Source: Toxonevra muliebris
Taxonomy: Eukaryota; Arthropoda; Insecta; Diptera; Pallopteridae
NCBI GenBank assembly: GCA_963691655.1
Contig: OY829326.1
Coordinates: 82,825,235-82,889,234 of the forward strand
Direction: 5' to 3'
Length of the DNA: 64,000 nt
In this document: piece after piece, positions 45,601 through 60,600 of the stretch
Numbering within the stretch: position 1 is the stretch's first letter
Layout: the number at the start of each line of letters is the position of its first letter
The notes under the pieces: generated by a model
The model's database searches: none
What the model was told of the DNA's origin: nothing
Seen by the model: the letters and a program-made list of their open reading frames with translations, nothing else
Program-made: the position numbers and the translations under genes

Positions 45601-48600
45601 GAGCTTTTGGGGCACATTTGATTTTTACCAAAGGAGCATATTTAACAAATGTCAAATGTCCCTTATATTGCAGATTTACATATTTACGGTACAATTGTTA
45701 AATTTTCTGTTTATATATTTTTAAAGATATGGTACGTAGCTACATAAAGAAGATAAATCGAAGCGAAATTTGTGAAGAGAAAGTGAAGAGAACTATTTCA
45801 GAAATTAGAACATGAAACGGCGACATCAGCCTCCGAAAAATATGGTGTAAATAGGCAACATTTAAGGTCCTTCATACTAAATCTTGGAGTCGTACCCTTT
45901 TTCCAACCCCACCCATTGTCAATCGACGTCCTCGCGCGAAATTTCAGTACTGTGCCGTAAATGATTCTAGCTATACATATACCCAAAAAAGCTTATAGTT
46001 TTTATGAGAGGTTCACACCCACTTGTAGTTTTGAACTCAGACTGTGCCTATCTTATGACCAGAGACATAATGCATCATTGTGAAATAAAGAGCGAATAAT
46101 AATAGTCAGAATAGTTGTAAAGTCAATTGTGCCCTATGCCTGGGGCACTTTTGACAATATGGGTTTTTTGGAAAAGTAAAAAAAAAAATAGTGATGCAGT
46201 TTTTTTACAATATAGTTTTTTTGAGGTTTAATCTAGAAAAATCAATGTTTTAAAAACAGTAACAGTAAAGGTACCCCACTTTACCACTTACCGTTTTACC
46301 AATAGAAGCCAAGCTCAATAAGCTTCAAAGACTAGCTAGCGTCTGTATTACAGGAGCAATGCGAACAACTCCTTCCGCGGCATGAATACATTGCTAAACC
46401 TACAACCGCTACACTTATTCCTAAAGAAAGATTCTCTACAGTTTACCTGTAAGTTCATCTCCGAATCAGAAGGAACGTTGTGTAAACCCATTCACCCGGA
46501 TCTAATCCAAGAAATTATCAAGATTGAAAATTTTAGTATTCTTACTCCCGACAAATGCCTTGCGCGTTACAACTTATCCCATAACTTTAATGTCACATTC
46601 CCTGATAGAAATTACTGGGAACAGGTTAGGCCCAAGTTCACAGGAGACTATCATGTATGATATACGGGTGACTCCAAAACAAGCCAAGAAGTTGGAGCAG
46701 GAGTGCACGGGGTTAGACCAAAAAAATATATTTATGCAGGTATGGGCACGGGTAACACAGTTTTTGAAGCCGAGTTGCATGCCATTGAGCTCAGCCAAAG
46801 GAGTATGAAAACAGATCTGTGGCCAACAAGAATATTTATATACCTACACTCTGACAGAAGAGCGGCTCTGCTTACACTTGTTGCATGCATATTTACCTTT
46901 AAACTAGTTTGGGGCTGCCTACAGCTTCTAATCAGTCTAACTTCTGCCAGGACATAGGAGACATGTAGGCAACGAAATGGCAGATGAACTTGTTAGAAAA
47001 AGCTCATCCAGTGAATTCACTGGACCAGGACCATTCTGCGGCCTACCATGGAGTTCCGTTAAAAATAGTTTAAAAAAATGACTGGACAGTAACTTGCTAC
47101 AATTCTGGAGGGAAATCCTCGATAACAGACAAGCTAAATCATTCTAGCCAAAGATCTGTCAACGCAGAACCAAACAATTGGTTAAATAAACACTTATCGA
47201 CCTTGGGTCTAGCACAAGAAGATACGTGCCGAATATGTAACGAGAAGGAAGATACGGCAATGTGAAGGTCTAATGAGGTCCTGACTTCTTTACTTAGAAA
47301 ATTCTGTCGTACAACCGAAAAATATATCGGATAGCTTTTCTAAAGAGATATTAAATTTCCTCAAAAGAAATGAACTTATAGGAGAATTATAGAAACAATA
47401 AATTCCTCGGGAGATATCACAATAGGCCCTAGTTGGCCTTTAAAATTTCTTTTATGTACTTTGGCTTGATAAACTCGAAGATTGCATAAAAAAATTTTTA
47501 TTTTTGGGTATTCCAAAGGTAATTAATTATATTTAATCTGAAACCTTTTACAATCATATTGGTTGTTTTCCTCTCGAGATATGGTCAAAACAACCAAATA
47601 CCTTCGGAAAAAGCAAAAAAAAAAAAATTCAAAAAATGATATCCTCTCCTGAAGTAAATGCCATTTCTCTAGGAAATCGAGATGAACCTAAAGTATCGAG
47701 CGATTTGGATGATTTCCTATAACAGTAAATGAAAGTTTTTCGTGTTCGTGCCATATGGCGGAGCACAATTGTTTCTTTTTAAAAGCGAATCTTATTTCAG
47801 TGGGAATGTAATGAACTTGTTCGGTAGTACCATGTTTCTATCTGAAGACACACTGGTTTTGTGAAATATTTGTTTTATTCTCGAGAGTTGGGAGAACTAA
47901 TTTAGCAAGTTGTTTTTGTTTAAACAGCTTTGAGAGGACAAAAAACTGTCTTATATCTGTATGAGTTTACTTTTGTAGAATTTAATTTTAGTAACCTTCA
48001 AATGGTTCACTAATTATTCTCCCTTTTCGCCACTGCTTCTAGCCGAGGTATCGTCAGCTAGATTAATGAGAGGTTCCTGAAAGTTCCTTTTAAGCGGAAA
48101 ATACTGTATATGAATGTTTATGGTTATATTTTTACCTTTCATAAATACCCTTGAATGTTAAATTTGTAGCTGTACCAATTATTGTACCACATCCGCCCAT
48201 GGAGGAAGCATAAGCAATTCCTAAAAAGTAACAAAGCGTCACTTTCGTTGGATATGGTGGCCTAGAAATTAACAACCATTATTTTATAATCATTGCAGAA
48301 CTTTAAAATGGCATTATTAATTTACTTACTCGTCCTCGTTGTCTTTTTTATTACCACCTACAATATGATATTTAGGTTCTTCGGTCATCTTGCATAGTCC
48401 TTGCTGAAAGATTGATTGAACTTTTATACTTTTATTTACATATAATTATTTTTTACTATTGCTCACCGCTTGTAGTTCTTCCAAGACGGCTTGAATAATT
48501 GGACACATCATAGCGGTACACGCAGCATTCGAAATCCACATCGACACGAACATGGTTACAGTAATTACTCCGAAATGAAGCCTAGAGAACAAATGTAAAT

Positions 48601-51600
48601 TGTTAAATCAAGTTAAATAATTATTTAATTACCTAAATCCGAGTAGAAAAACTTATTTTATTCATAAAAGTATTTACAACTAAAAATGTGTCTTTTTGAA
48701 TGTGGAGAGGATGCAGTTTTATTTATTTAAATTGAAAGTATTTATTTATATAATTTAGACAGAAAATTACTTTTGGGCGCGGCCCGTTTGTTTGAGTTTG
48801 AAGTTATTTTTTTATATTTTTGAGATTTCACTTGTATTGTATGATTTTATTCAGTTCGCGGAATTTTTAACTTGCCCATCTATGGCTACTATAAATATCA
48901 CTATCTTTACTAATTTCTTATTTATTTTAACCCTTGGGTGCAGGGTATAATATAAAAAATACTTAAAGTGCTAGGAGACGGTATCCTCTCAGATGTTATT
49001 TTGTTTTTGAACTCATTTTTTAAATCAAAATTTTTAATTCGAAATAACCTCCGATTCATTCAAGTTATGGTATTTTAATAATGTAACACTAGTCGGTAAG
49101 GCCCCAGCCCCAGTAACTGGGGCTATTTTTTTTTTGCTCAAGAAATCTCTTTATGAGAAAACAAATATCAAAAGAGAACTAAACTACTCGTTGGTGTTTG
49201 TTTTGTTATTTGTGTATGCAGATAATTCGTTAAATATTTCTGTGAAATGCCGTTACTCATGTCTTCTATCTATCTCTCTCTCTCTCTTTCTCTCACTTGT
49301 TATTTACTCCCGCTTAAGCAATGATTTTACAATGCTTTGTTCAATGAGTGAATTCTAAAGAACTTCCGACGCTAATATTTTGGAATTGGCTAAACCGATT
49401 TTAAATCTGATAATTTTTGGCTAACCCACTCGTCAAGCTCTTTAAATTGATATATAATATGATAATAAAATTGTAGTTACACTAATAAATGTATAGATAT
49501 TTATATTGCTCATTCCTTTCATGAAAATTTGTTTTTTTTTACAAAATAGCAAAATGAAAAGTGATTTAGTTGATAGTTCCGTTAATTCTATTAAATCCAA
49601 TAATACAAGTTTTAAAAAGTAGGCAACGTAATCATTATAAGCAATAAAAAATGAAATCATATAATAATTATCTTGTGATTTTACATCTCTTTTTTATCAA
49701 CGATAATAATTATTGCCTGATTTTTATTTTTTCGATCTGGTAAAAAAATTAATAAAAATTTTTTGATTTATTTTTGTTTTTGGTCAAACTTAAAAATAAA
49801 TTTATGATTTTAATTTTTTTCTCAAAAATAAGAAATAAAAATTACTTTTTGAATTTCGGGAATAAAAATTAAAGCGTTTTATTTTTTTTCTAAACGAAAC
49901 ACTCACCATAAAACTAAACGACAGCGTAACGAGAAAAATTTATCATTTTGCTCACAATTTTAATTTATTTTGAAAATATAAAAATCAAACAACGGTTTTT
50001 ATAACAGATCGAAAAAACAAAAATCTACAAATAATAGTTTTTCTTTATTTCACGCTCACAAAATAAAAATCTTGACTGGCTCCAATAAAGTATGCAACTA
50101 GTATCAGGTTGGTGTTCTCAAATGTGCTCTCCGACATTTCGAATATTTAGATTTTTAAATTTAATTTTCGGTTTCTCCTAGGAAGTGCTAATCAAAGATA
50201 TTTCATATAATTTAGATCTACTTAAAACAAATAGACAAAATCTGATTTTGCCAAAAAACAAAAAATAAAAAAAAAAAAAAAAATAAAGAAAATTACAGAT
50301 ATGGAATATTATGATATGCGCATATACCATATACATTAAAAATACTGCTGGATGCACAATATTTGTGCGAAGTGAATCTTAAACACAAAGAAAAGTACTA
50401 TTTTTTGACTGTCCCAGAATTTAAATTTCGCCGTCAGATGCACTGGGGTCCCCGTCAAATACATAATACATACATAATCCCACGATTATGTCTTTATTTA
50501 TTTGTTTATTTATTAGTCTATGGAATTTACATCCTTACAGACTAGGTATAACAATTCAACTAATAATAATAAATTAAAGTGAATGCAAATTGTATACAAT
50601 AATACAGACTTAAAGCTAGATAATTTCTATGAGAAGCATTTTAAAACTTTTTTTTGAAATTGAAAAATCTAAAAACTGTTCTTCAGGGATTATATTATAT
50701 AACGTTATAGCCCTGGTAATGGGTTCATTTGAGGCATAATTAGCTTTGTGGAGATTTACGTTAAATGTATGACATAGACGCAAATTCCGTGCAGGTACTT
50801 TAAAAGTAATCAATTCTCACAAATACGAGCAGTCAATATTGCCACAGATAATGTCATATACAAACATTAATGAAAGAGTTGCTCTTCTAGTCACAAGCGA
50901 TTTTAAGCTCCAAAGCAAGCATCGCGCAATATAGGATGGAAGTGGTTCTACAAAATATAGGGATCGCAAAGCGTATTTAATGAAAAGTTTTTGAATTTGG
51001 AATGTACAGCATAGAACGGGTTCAAAATAAATGCTGCATATTCTAGCTTTGAGCCGACAAAAGAACTATATAACAATTTGTGTGTATATGCGAGACTTTG
51101 TCAAAGGCTTTCGAGAAGTCGGTGTACATAGTGTCAACTTGGCAGCCTGATTCAAATGAAGTAATACAATATTTTGTGAAAACTGCAAGATTGGTTACAG
51201 TTGAACGGCCCGACTTGTTTGGGCCATTTGTTATTAGTTAGCAAATGGTAAATCAACTAACTTTTTTTTGTTTATTTCCAATGTATCTTACATTCTATCC
51301 ATAGTATCTAAACATGATATTAAGTAATTTTTGTGTTGGTTTGAGAGAAAATGGCGTGTGGTGGTGTGGACCCATTGATCACAATCTCCTTACATACCAT
51401 ATGTCAAAATTTACTTATGTATATAAAATTGCTTTAAATATTAGAATATTATATTTGATATTTAATATACTTTATATATAAAGATATGTACATATATGTC
51501 ATTAAATATTACGGAGAGGTAAACCGGTTTGGTAGATCTTGTGGTTGAAATCGTTTCAATCTAATCTGACGATTGTTAATCTGTAAATATGCTGTTGTGT

Positions 51601-54600
51601 ATTTTGAGATAACTTCCTTAACTGTTTTCATACGAAGGTCATTTCTAATAGTATTATTTCTAACAAACCACGGGGCTTTGGTTATGGTTCTCAAGACAAT
51701 CAACTAAGTAAATTAAATTTTTTTCAAATATGTACTACAAACATAGAAGTTTATAAGCGGTAGCACTAAAAACTAAACTAGTCCACCTAATCCACATTTG
51801 GGATTCAGATCTTCAACTAGTTTAAGAACTACACAACTCTAATGCACAACCTAGTAATTTTTAAATTAACATTATTTGCAACTTTTTGATTGGCCAAATA
51901 TATCCTAATTAGATTTTTCGAATTTTTTTTTTTAATATAACCAAATTATTGAAATATTTTAGGTATTTTCATAAAGTAAATTAAGGTTAATTTTTAGTGA
52001 GACATCTTAATGCACATATGTATATTTTTCTGTTAAATTATTTAGCAACCAATTACCTTCTAGGACTGCAGCCTACTATTTGAATAACGCGCAATGCCAC
52101 ACGTTTGTCCAATTTGCTATATTCGATTGCAAGTGCAACCATTATTCCACCCATGAACATAACCAATGTATCTTTGAAATACAATCTACATGTTTGATCA
52201 GAACTCTGTAAAAATTAAAGGCAGAAAAAAAAAACAATTAATTGTTTATTGGAATTCTTAATTGTATTTAATTTATTAAGGCTAATATATATGAATATAT
52301 GCAATAAATACATACCATTATTCCCATAATTGGAAACGCTACGATGGGTATCATTGAGGTGACATAAAGTGGCAAAGCTTCAGTTACCCAAAATATTGCC
52401 ATCACGAGCAGTAAGTACATACAGCGATATTCCTGTGTATAAAATGTAATTTTTATATTAAAATTAATTTTTCATTTTTTATTTGCGCAGTGAAGGACAA
52501 AAGTCTACATACACCACCGGATTTTCAGTTTCTCTAAATCTAAGAATCTAAAGGAAAAATTTAGTTTGCAGTTTTATAAAGGATTATTTATTCATAAATA
52601 AAAGAAAAAATTTGAAGAAATTTATAAACAAATTTTTTCCAAATTAAAAAAACTAAAAAAGAAAAAGGCTTGCTCCTAAATATATAAACAATTTAAATCA
52701 AAAAAAGTGTTTTTATACGAAAAACAGACACGTTCATGTTAGATGTCAGAAAATCTAACCAATATGTAATAAAAGTGTCAAAGAAGAATAGCTAAAGGTA
52801 TATACAGTGGAACACATTCGTATAACCGCAGTAGTTAGTTTTTAGGATAACGTTCATATGTGTATAAAGTGAGTGAAAATGAAAAAACTCTTCTGGATAT
52901 TCAAAATAATAGTCTTACTAATTTATTTATGTAGAAATTATAAATACGTTAAAGAAAAAAAGAACAATATTTCATGATATTTATAAAAAACTTCGAAATT
53001 TAAAGTGGTGTATTCGCCGCACTCACATAAAAGTACATAAAATAAAAAAATTAAAAGTGGAAGTGTCCACCTTCTTTTTGGATAACATCGAAAATTCTAT
53101 TTGTCATTGATGTCATTAAGTTTTTCAATATTTCAGGCTCTAGCTCAGCTCAGATCTTCTTTAATTCTAAATTTGAGTTGCGTGACAGTAGAGAAAAGCA
53201 CATTTTATGTGTCAGTGCTGTAAATGCGCTTAACTATTATACCCACAAATTCTATATTGTATTTAGGTGTTGACTACAATTGAGCCATTCCAGAAGTTGA
53301 ATTCTATGCTGTTCAAACCAACGTAATGATGATTTGGCTACATGGACGGATGCATTGTCTTGTTGGAAAATCGCATCGACGTCCATTTTGTTTTCCAAAA
53401 AAGTTATTAGGGCGTTTTCCAGCATCTCATTTTATAAATCTGCATTAATTTTTGAAGTGAAACTTCTTTTCTCTTGTCCTAGAGTAAAACCAACCGGATG
53501 TGACGTCGCGCGTAAGTTTGCAATGCGAAATAATTTTGTCGAGCAATGTGCATCAGGGGCTAAATATCACTATTCCGTAACTGAATTCACGAGCAAACTA
53601 TATAAAAACGATTCATAAATAGTTTTAATTCAATCAAATTCGAAGAAATTTTCATTGACTAGAAGTATCAGATGTGGTTCTGTATTAGTGAAAAAGTTTA
53701 AATGTATTGAGTTTTCTCGTACTTTTATTAGAAAAAAAATTTAATGCTTTTTTTAAGCAAAAACGCGTTTTATGCTTCATTTTAGCGGATTTTGAAAATC
53801 AAAAGTTGGCCACACTGGTCACCGAAATTACCGGTACAGAGTTGCAATTTTTGTTCTAGCATTAATCCCAAAAAAAAAAAAATTGTTTGTGTATTAACGA
53901 ACATAAGGCAGAAGTGAAACTTCTTGTGAAGTAAACGAAACACAAGCAAATAAGAAGCAAATGAAATTAAAATACACAAGCCAATGAAGTAAAAAATTTA
54001 GTGATTGAAAAATTTCATTTGCTTGTTGTTTGCTTGTGTTTCGTTTACTTCACAAGAAGTTTCACTTCTGCCTTGTGTTCGTTAATTTGGGTAATCCAAT
54101 TTAAAAACCTAAAATAAACACTGATCTGCCCAATGCATATAGCGAGTTTTAGTCTGGCTTCTTTCATAGTTTTCAGCAAAGGCTTTTTGGCAAATATCTT
54201 CCGTACTACAATCGGCGATGATCGTGAAACGTGGGAAACGTGCTTAGATGTTAAAGGGAGCTCTAATTTTTCCACTATTTGCTTTGAATTTAGCTTAGTT
54301 TTTGTAGCCTCCTTCCGAATTATATTTATTTAACGGTTTGAGATCTTTTTATTCTTATTCTTAATCCCGTACGAAGTACCTTTCTTCAAATAATTGTGCA
54401 CAACTTTAGCAGATCGACTTATTTTTCTGCTAATTTTTCTAATTGAGCATCGATTTGAATTTTTTCACTATCGCTTAAATATTTTCCTGCCGGCATTTCA
54501 GGAATCAGTTTCTAAAGATGCAAAATCGTTTCTAATTGATTTTATGATTACTGGACAGAGTTATTACACTTACTGTTGCACTTTTGTATTCAAGAAAAGT

Positions 54601-57600
54601 AATATTTTTTTTTAAGTGAGAATTTTAGTGGATGCGGCTAAACAGACATTGCCTTTCAGAATTGGAATTTCACAGTATTTGTTTCATTTTCACTAGCACA
54701 TAAGGAAAGAGTAAGTCCCGTTAGATTTTTTTGGAAGTATTTAATCAAAGGTAAAATAAACTCAGGGTTGCAGTTTTTGCGAAAAAGTATTACCAGCATG
54801 AAAAAAATTTTAGATTTACTTCCTTGTTGCGGCAATACGAATATGTACCACTGTAGTACAGTAGTGTTAGCTACTATTACACAGTGCAACAAATTTTCTA
54901 ATTTGCCTTATGCGCGAGATTTTCCCGACTGCGTACTCAGTTTTTTTCATTACATTACATCTAGTTATCCCACAATATGGACCTGAAGTCGGAAAAATGG
55001 AGTCTTCAGGGGCTATTAAGAAATTTATTTATTTCAACAGATACGAATTTGATGTTTAAAGCAAAGTTGTTAAGTACAAAGAGATAAACAATTTTCTGTG
55101 TATGCACTTTTACTCCATCTTCTACTCTACCTCTTGAAAATGGGGTTTAAGCCTCTTTTCCGATAAATCGCCGATAAAACAAAAACCGTTGAGAAAACTA
55201 AAAATCACTGAACCTTAGTATAGAAAATAAGTTTTTGCTAAATCTGTACTTAGTGAGTTTTACTTTTAAATCGAAAGATTGTTCACGTTAATTTCATAGT
55301 AGGAAAAGCATAAGCGACATTATACTTACAGGTGTATTGTGGTGCAGCATCACGGGTAAGGATAATAGTGGCACAAAAAATACAACCATTCCTTTCCAGT
55401 GGTTGGCAATAAAAGTTTTGGTGCGTTCGCCACATGACATTGGAGGAGAATTTCCTTCTATTGCACTGGAGAATAAAAAAAGTAATTATTATAATAACAA
55501 AAAATGCAAATGAACACATTTTATTAAGTACTTAAGAATAAACATGACAAATCTTTTAAAATATATTATAGTTAATTTACTCAAATGTGGCTTAGAAATA
55601 AATATCTTTCTGCCGAGTATAAAGTATTAAATATTTATTAATAGACTGAATTAATTCTTCCGAGAGCTAATCTTAAACCTGCTATTACTATATGTATATT
55701 CAACAAAACACTTTTGAGTTGAGTTTCTTTGCATGGCTCATTTAGCCGGTAAACACTTCAGATTAAATATAGAAATATGAGTGCGAGCACGTAGTTCATG
55801 AACGCGGTACAGACTCAATTTTGTATAGTGACTGTGACAATCAATTTGCGATATTAAGGCATATATGTTTGTAAAAATACCTATGTATAAAAAAAATTGC
55901 TGAATGTCAGTACATACATACATATTAGGGATGTTCATCCCGGGTTCTCGGGATTTGTTATGATCTACAACAGATGATATCAATACAAAAAAGCTTGAAA
56001 AATTCGAGATTTTGTGGTTGGAAGATGGCGATATCGAATATCAAGGAATCTATCCGGAACTTAACCGTTCTAACTGCAGTAACTGCAGTGCCTAATAAGT
56101 GATCAACTAAACCCAAATATTGCTGTCAACGAGATGTGCTTTTTTACTGAAATCATGATAATCGCCGGTTCATTATATTTTTTCAATTAATGTAATGGCA
56201 AATTACGTTCTGTTAGGTAAATTCATACGATTTTATTCGGAAAAACGGTCTGGGAATACCTCAATGTTGCATGTATATAACGGGCACTCCAGACCGTCCC
56301 TGGCCAAGCAGAAAATTTCGTTGTATTGTTTCAAGGGTACATTCCAGTTTAAAACTTGAAGAACATCGATTTATTTCTTTTTGATTTTTGGGTTCCTTAT
56401 TCAAGAACAGAGCTAAGTTTGAAGTCAAATGATTCTAAAAAAATGATTGCAATATTCCAGTCTTTTTGTAAATGCAGAATGAATACTATGAAGTCACAAG
56501 TCATATTGAAGTCAATGACTTATCCTTCATTTTTGAAGTCATGAATGATCAGTCTCTTATTAGCAGTCCTGATCTCTACAAAATATTAATTGACTTGAAG
56601 TCATTCATTTTGAAGTCATTTAAAGTCAATTGCAGTCATTTGAAGTCGATTGCAGTCAATGAAGTCAATTGACTTCACCGAAATAAATTGAATTCATGGA
56701 AATAACTTACAAAGTAATTAAAGATATTTTTTCAGAATTTTACACATGTTCATGTTCACACTTATTACGAATTATTTTACTTGTTACAAATATCCGCCAA
56801 ACTAGGGTAGCCAGATTTTTGAACCGCGAAAGCAGTACATTAGACGTTGGAAACCAGTGAAAATCAGTATAGTTTTTAATGCTATTATTACCTAGTGATT
56901 TCAATGTAATATAGTGATATAAATGTCCTGAACTTTTTCTCCGATTTTGTATGTTTGTAATTATATTTGTGTATATAAAATTTTGGTTACTTGATGTTCT
57001 ATTTATGTATTGGGAGTATGAATGTATAAATTCGTAATTGTGACTAACTTCATATCTATGTCAAATAATTTTTATAACTTTACAAAAGTGTTTTACTATA
57101 GCTGAAAATGCCGGATTTCGTGCCAACAAAACAACATTTGCGGGAAGTTTTAATTTGCTTCTTCCATTTAAAGAAAAACGCAACTGAAGCACATCGTTTA
57201 CTCACTGAAGCTTATCCTGACTGTGCTATAGACGTTAGAATGTGTCAGGTGTGGTATGCCCGTTTCAAAAGTGGTGATTTTGATGTTGAAGACAGGGAAC
57301 GTTCAGGCGGCCCGAAAAAGTTCGAAGATGAAGAATTGAAGGCATTACTCGAAGAAGATTCATATCAAACGCAACAAGAACTTGCAAAATCTTTAAGAGT
57401 TGATCAATCAACCATTTCTAAACGATTAAAAGCATTGGGAATGATTCAAAAGCAAGGAAATTGGGTGCCGTACGAATTGAAGCCGAGAGACGTCGAACGA
57501 CGATTTTTCACATGTGAACTGCTGATTGAACGACAGAAAAGAAAGGGTTTTCTGCATCGTATTGTGACTGGTGATGAAAAGTGGATACGTTACGATAACC

Positions 57601-60600
57601 CAAAGCGTAAAAAATCATGGGGACCGCCCGGACATGCATCAACATCAACGGCAAAGCCGAACATCCATGGATCCAAGCTCATGCTGTGTATTTGGTAGGA
57701 TATGAAAGGTGTCGTGTATTATGAGCTGTTGAAACCGAATGAAATGATCACTTGCGACCGCTACCGACTACAATTGATGCGTTTGAGCCGAGCATTAAAG
57801 GATAAGAGGCCAGAATATGAGAATAGACACGACGAAGTTATTCTTCAGCACGACAATGCTCGGCTGCATGTTGCAAGGCAAGTAAAAACATACTTGGAAA
57901 CGCTGAAATGGGAAGTGCTACCCCACCCGCCGTATTCTCCAGACATTGCTCCTTCTGATTACCACTTGTTCCGATCGATGACACATGGCCTGGCTGAACA
58001 GCACTACCGTTCTTTCGAAAAACTCAAAAAATGGGTCGTTTCGTGGATAGCCTCAAAAGATGAGGAGTTCTTTCGACGCGGAATCCGTATGCTACCAGAA
58101 AGATGGGAAAAGGTTGTGGCTAACGATGGACAATACTTTAAAGAATAAATTAATAATCACTTTTCCACAATAAATTTCCAAATTACGAAAAAAATACGAG
58201 TTTATACATTCATACTCCCAATACTTATATGCATGTATGTCTAAGCTGAGATGTATAATATGTTTTTCAAAACTGACTATTGTCGTTAAAATCAAGAAGA
58301 ACTTTTTTGTGTTTAATTAAATAATAATACTACTTATATATACTCTATATTTTTTATAATTCAATAATACACTTCACGCACTGAAGGTGAAGTCTCAAAT
58401 GACTGCAAGGCTTCAAACCAATTCGAAGTCATGATTGTGACTTGAAACCAATTTGAAGTCATGACTGCGACTTCAAGTATAATGTGAAGTCATGTGAGTG
58501 ATTATGACTTATTTGCCTTGAAGTCTCAAATTTAATGCTATAATCAATGAGCAGTCATTGACTTCAAAAAGACTGGTGACTTAATTTTTTAAAGCCATAA
58601 GTCTCAAATGAAATCAAAAACTGTAATCAGAAATCTAGTAACTTCAATGAATGCAGCTCGAAATGACTGCAATCTTTCACAGCTCAATTCAAGAATCATC
58701 TCCTAAAATATTAGTGAAAAATTCATTATTCAGAGGTTTTCAGGGTCGCTTTCAGGCATAAGATATTAAAAATTCAAAATGGCGGAAGAATTTTTAAACA
58801 CTGATCGGATTCGCCTGAAACCTATTACTCGCTGGTTTTAAGGGGACGGTGATTACAAATCTGATATCGTATTTTCAAAACTTAAAATGGCTGATCTAAT
58901 ATGGCTGACTATTTTTCAAGTTCATCAGATTCGCTTGAAACTCCTTAGGAGTTTTTCAGGGTCGGTGATCACAAATCTGACATTAAATTCGTAATCAGTG
59001 ATCCCAAAAATACCTCAGTAACGAGTTTCAAGCAAAACAGATAATTTTTTTAAGATTCTTCCGCCATATTGGAACAACCATTTTGCATTTTTAAAATCTG
59101 ATGCCAGATTCGACTTCCTAATTAATCAGATCAATTTTTAAAAATTGAATTTGAATTTTGAAAAACTGACATCTGATTCATAATCAGCATACTCAAAATC
59201 GCCAAAAAAGACGTCTTAGGACGTTGAAAATCGACGAAACTCGCATGGGTCAAACCAACAGAAGGAGCGGAGAACATTCTTAAGAAGCACGTATAGCAAG
59301 AAAAAAGGCAAAATCAGAGCATCTAAAGAAATTGACCGAATTTGAAGACCTCCAGTATGCACCACTTATGGCCGACTAAAAGTAATTTGCATAAAAAATA
59401 TTTTTTTTTAATTTTTAAAAGTAAAAATTTATTTAAATACACTTTAAACGCGTTTTTCTCAAAATTATGTTTTTTGAACTAGTAGGACTGATATCTCGAG
59501 TTCTACTGAACTGATTTTGAACAACCAAAATTCTTTTGATTTATTGTCATTATGGCATTAAGTGGAACCTCAAAAATTTTAATACTTCCTCCCCCTTTTT
59601 TTCTATAAGAAAAGTTTCATGTAAAAATATGTGTTTTTTTGTTTTTTTTTTTTGAGAAAAAAGACCCTAAAAATAGGGGAAAGTTTCACTTTTTTTGTGG
59701 TTCCACTTATAGAGAAATGTCTAGCAAACAAAATCTTTTTTAATTAATGTCTCTATCTTTATTAGGAAGCCCGAAATCCATCCTACCGAAAAAAATCTAC
59801 TAATCTACTACTAGACTAATATATCTACTCTAATTTATTATTTCACTGTCAAACTTTTTATTTACTTTAAATAAATACAAAAATATACCTTGAAGCTCAG
59901 TGGGTCCATTTCTTGTTTTCCTTTCTCAAGAAAACAATAAAAAACGTTTTTTCATCCTTCTGATTCAGGACCTCCCTTAAAAATAAAAAATGAGGCACTA
60001 CCTACATTTTTTACTATAATGAAGTTCTTTCCTCGGCTCCGCTGATTCGTTAAAGGAAAGTTTGATTTAAATAATTTTGCTGACAGTTAAAGCTAACGGT
60101 GAGTGATAGGTTTTGCTTATTTTTTTCGTGGTTGTACACTGAGTTGAGACGGAAAATTGCGATTAAGATTAAAAAAATAAGTGATCGTTTTTGGATTTGA
60201 ACAATTTTATTTTATTTAAAAGTGTTTCTAATTAAAATGTATGAATATATATTTTTTAGAGTCCTTCAATACTATAGATATTTATATCACAACCTTAATT
60301 TGCTAAAGCCTTAACACGCATTTTCCAAATTTTACAGGATAAGCAAAAAACATTTTGGTATTTAGAGTACTGTTTTGAGAAAAGAAAAGATAGATGAAAG
60401 TGGACACGCTTTATCATAACCCATCAAAAACTCGTTTTTGAAAAATTTTATGTTAGGGCCTTCGCTAATTAAGGCCATGATATCATACATATCGTCGGGT
60501 GACTACCAGAAGCATGAATGTGCAAAAGTGTTGTCATTAATTACGCAATTTTTATGTTTGAACTTTTTTATATAAATCGGCACTTTCGTAACAAAGTCTA

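Larger units (their letters stand above)
56408..58687. mobile_element. hAT-like non-autonomous element containing a mariner
   Basis: Starts CAGAGCTAAG and ends ...TTTCACAGCTCAA, with TTCAAGAA duplicated exactly at 56400-56407 and 58688-58695. Without the mariner (57010-58221) it is about 1.07 kb. The inside on both sides of the mariner is a degenerate array of tgaagtca / tgacttca words, as in the 515-bp element at 25310-25824. In Indy intron 1. Confidence 0.8.
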
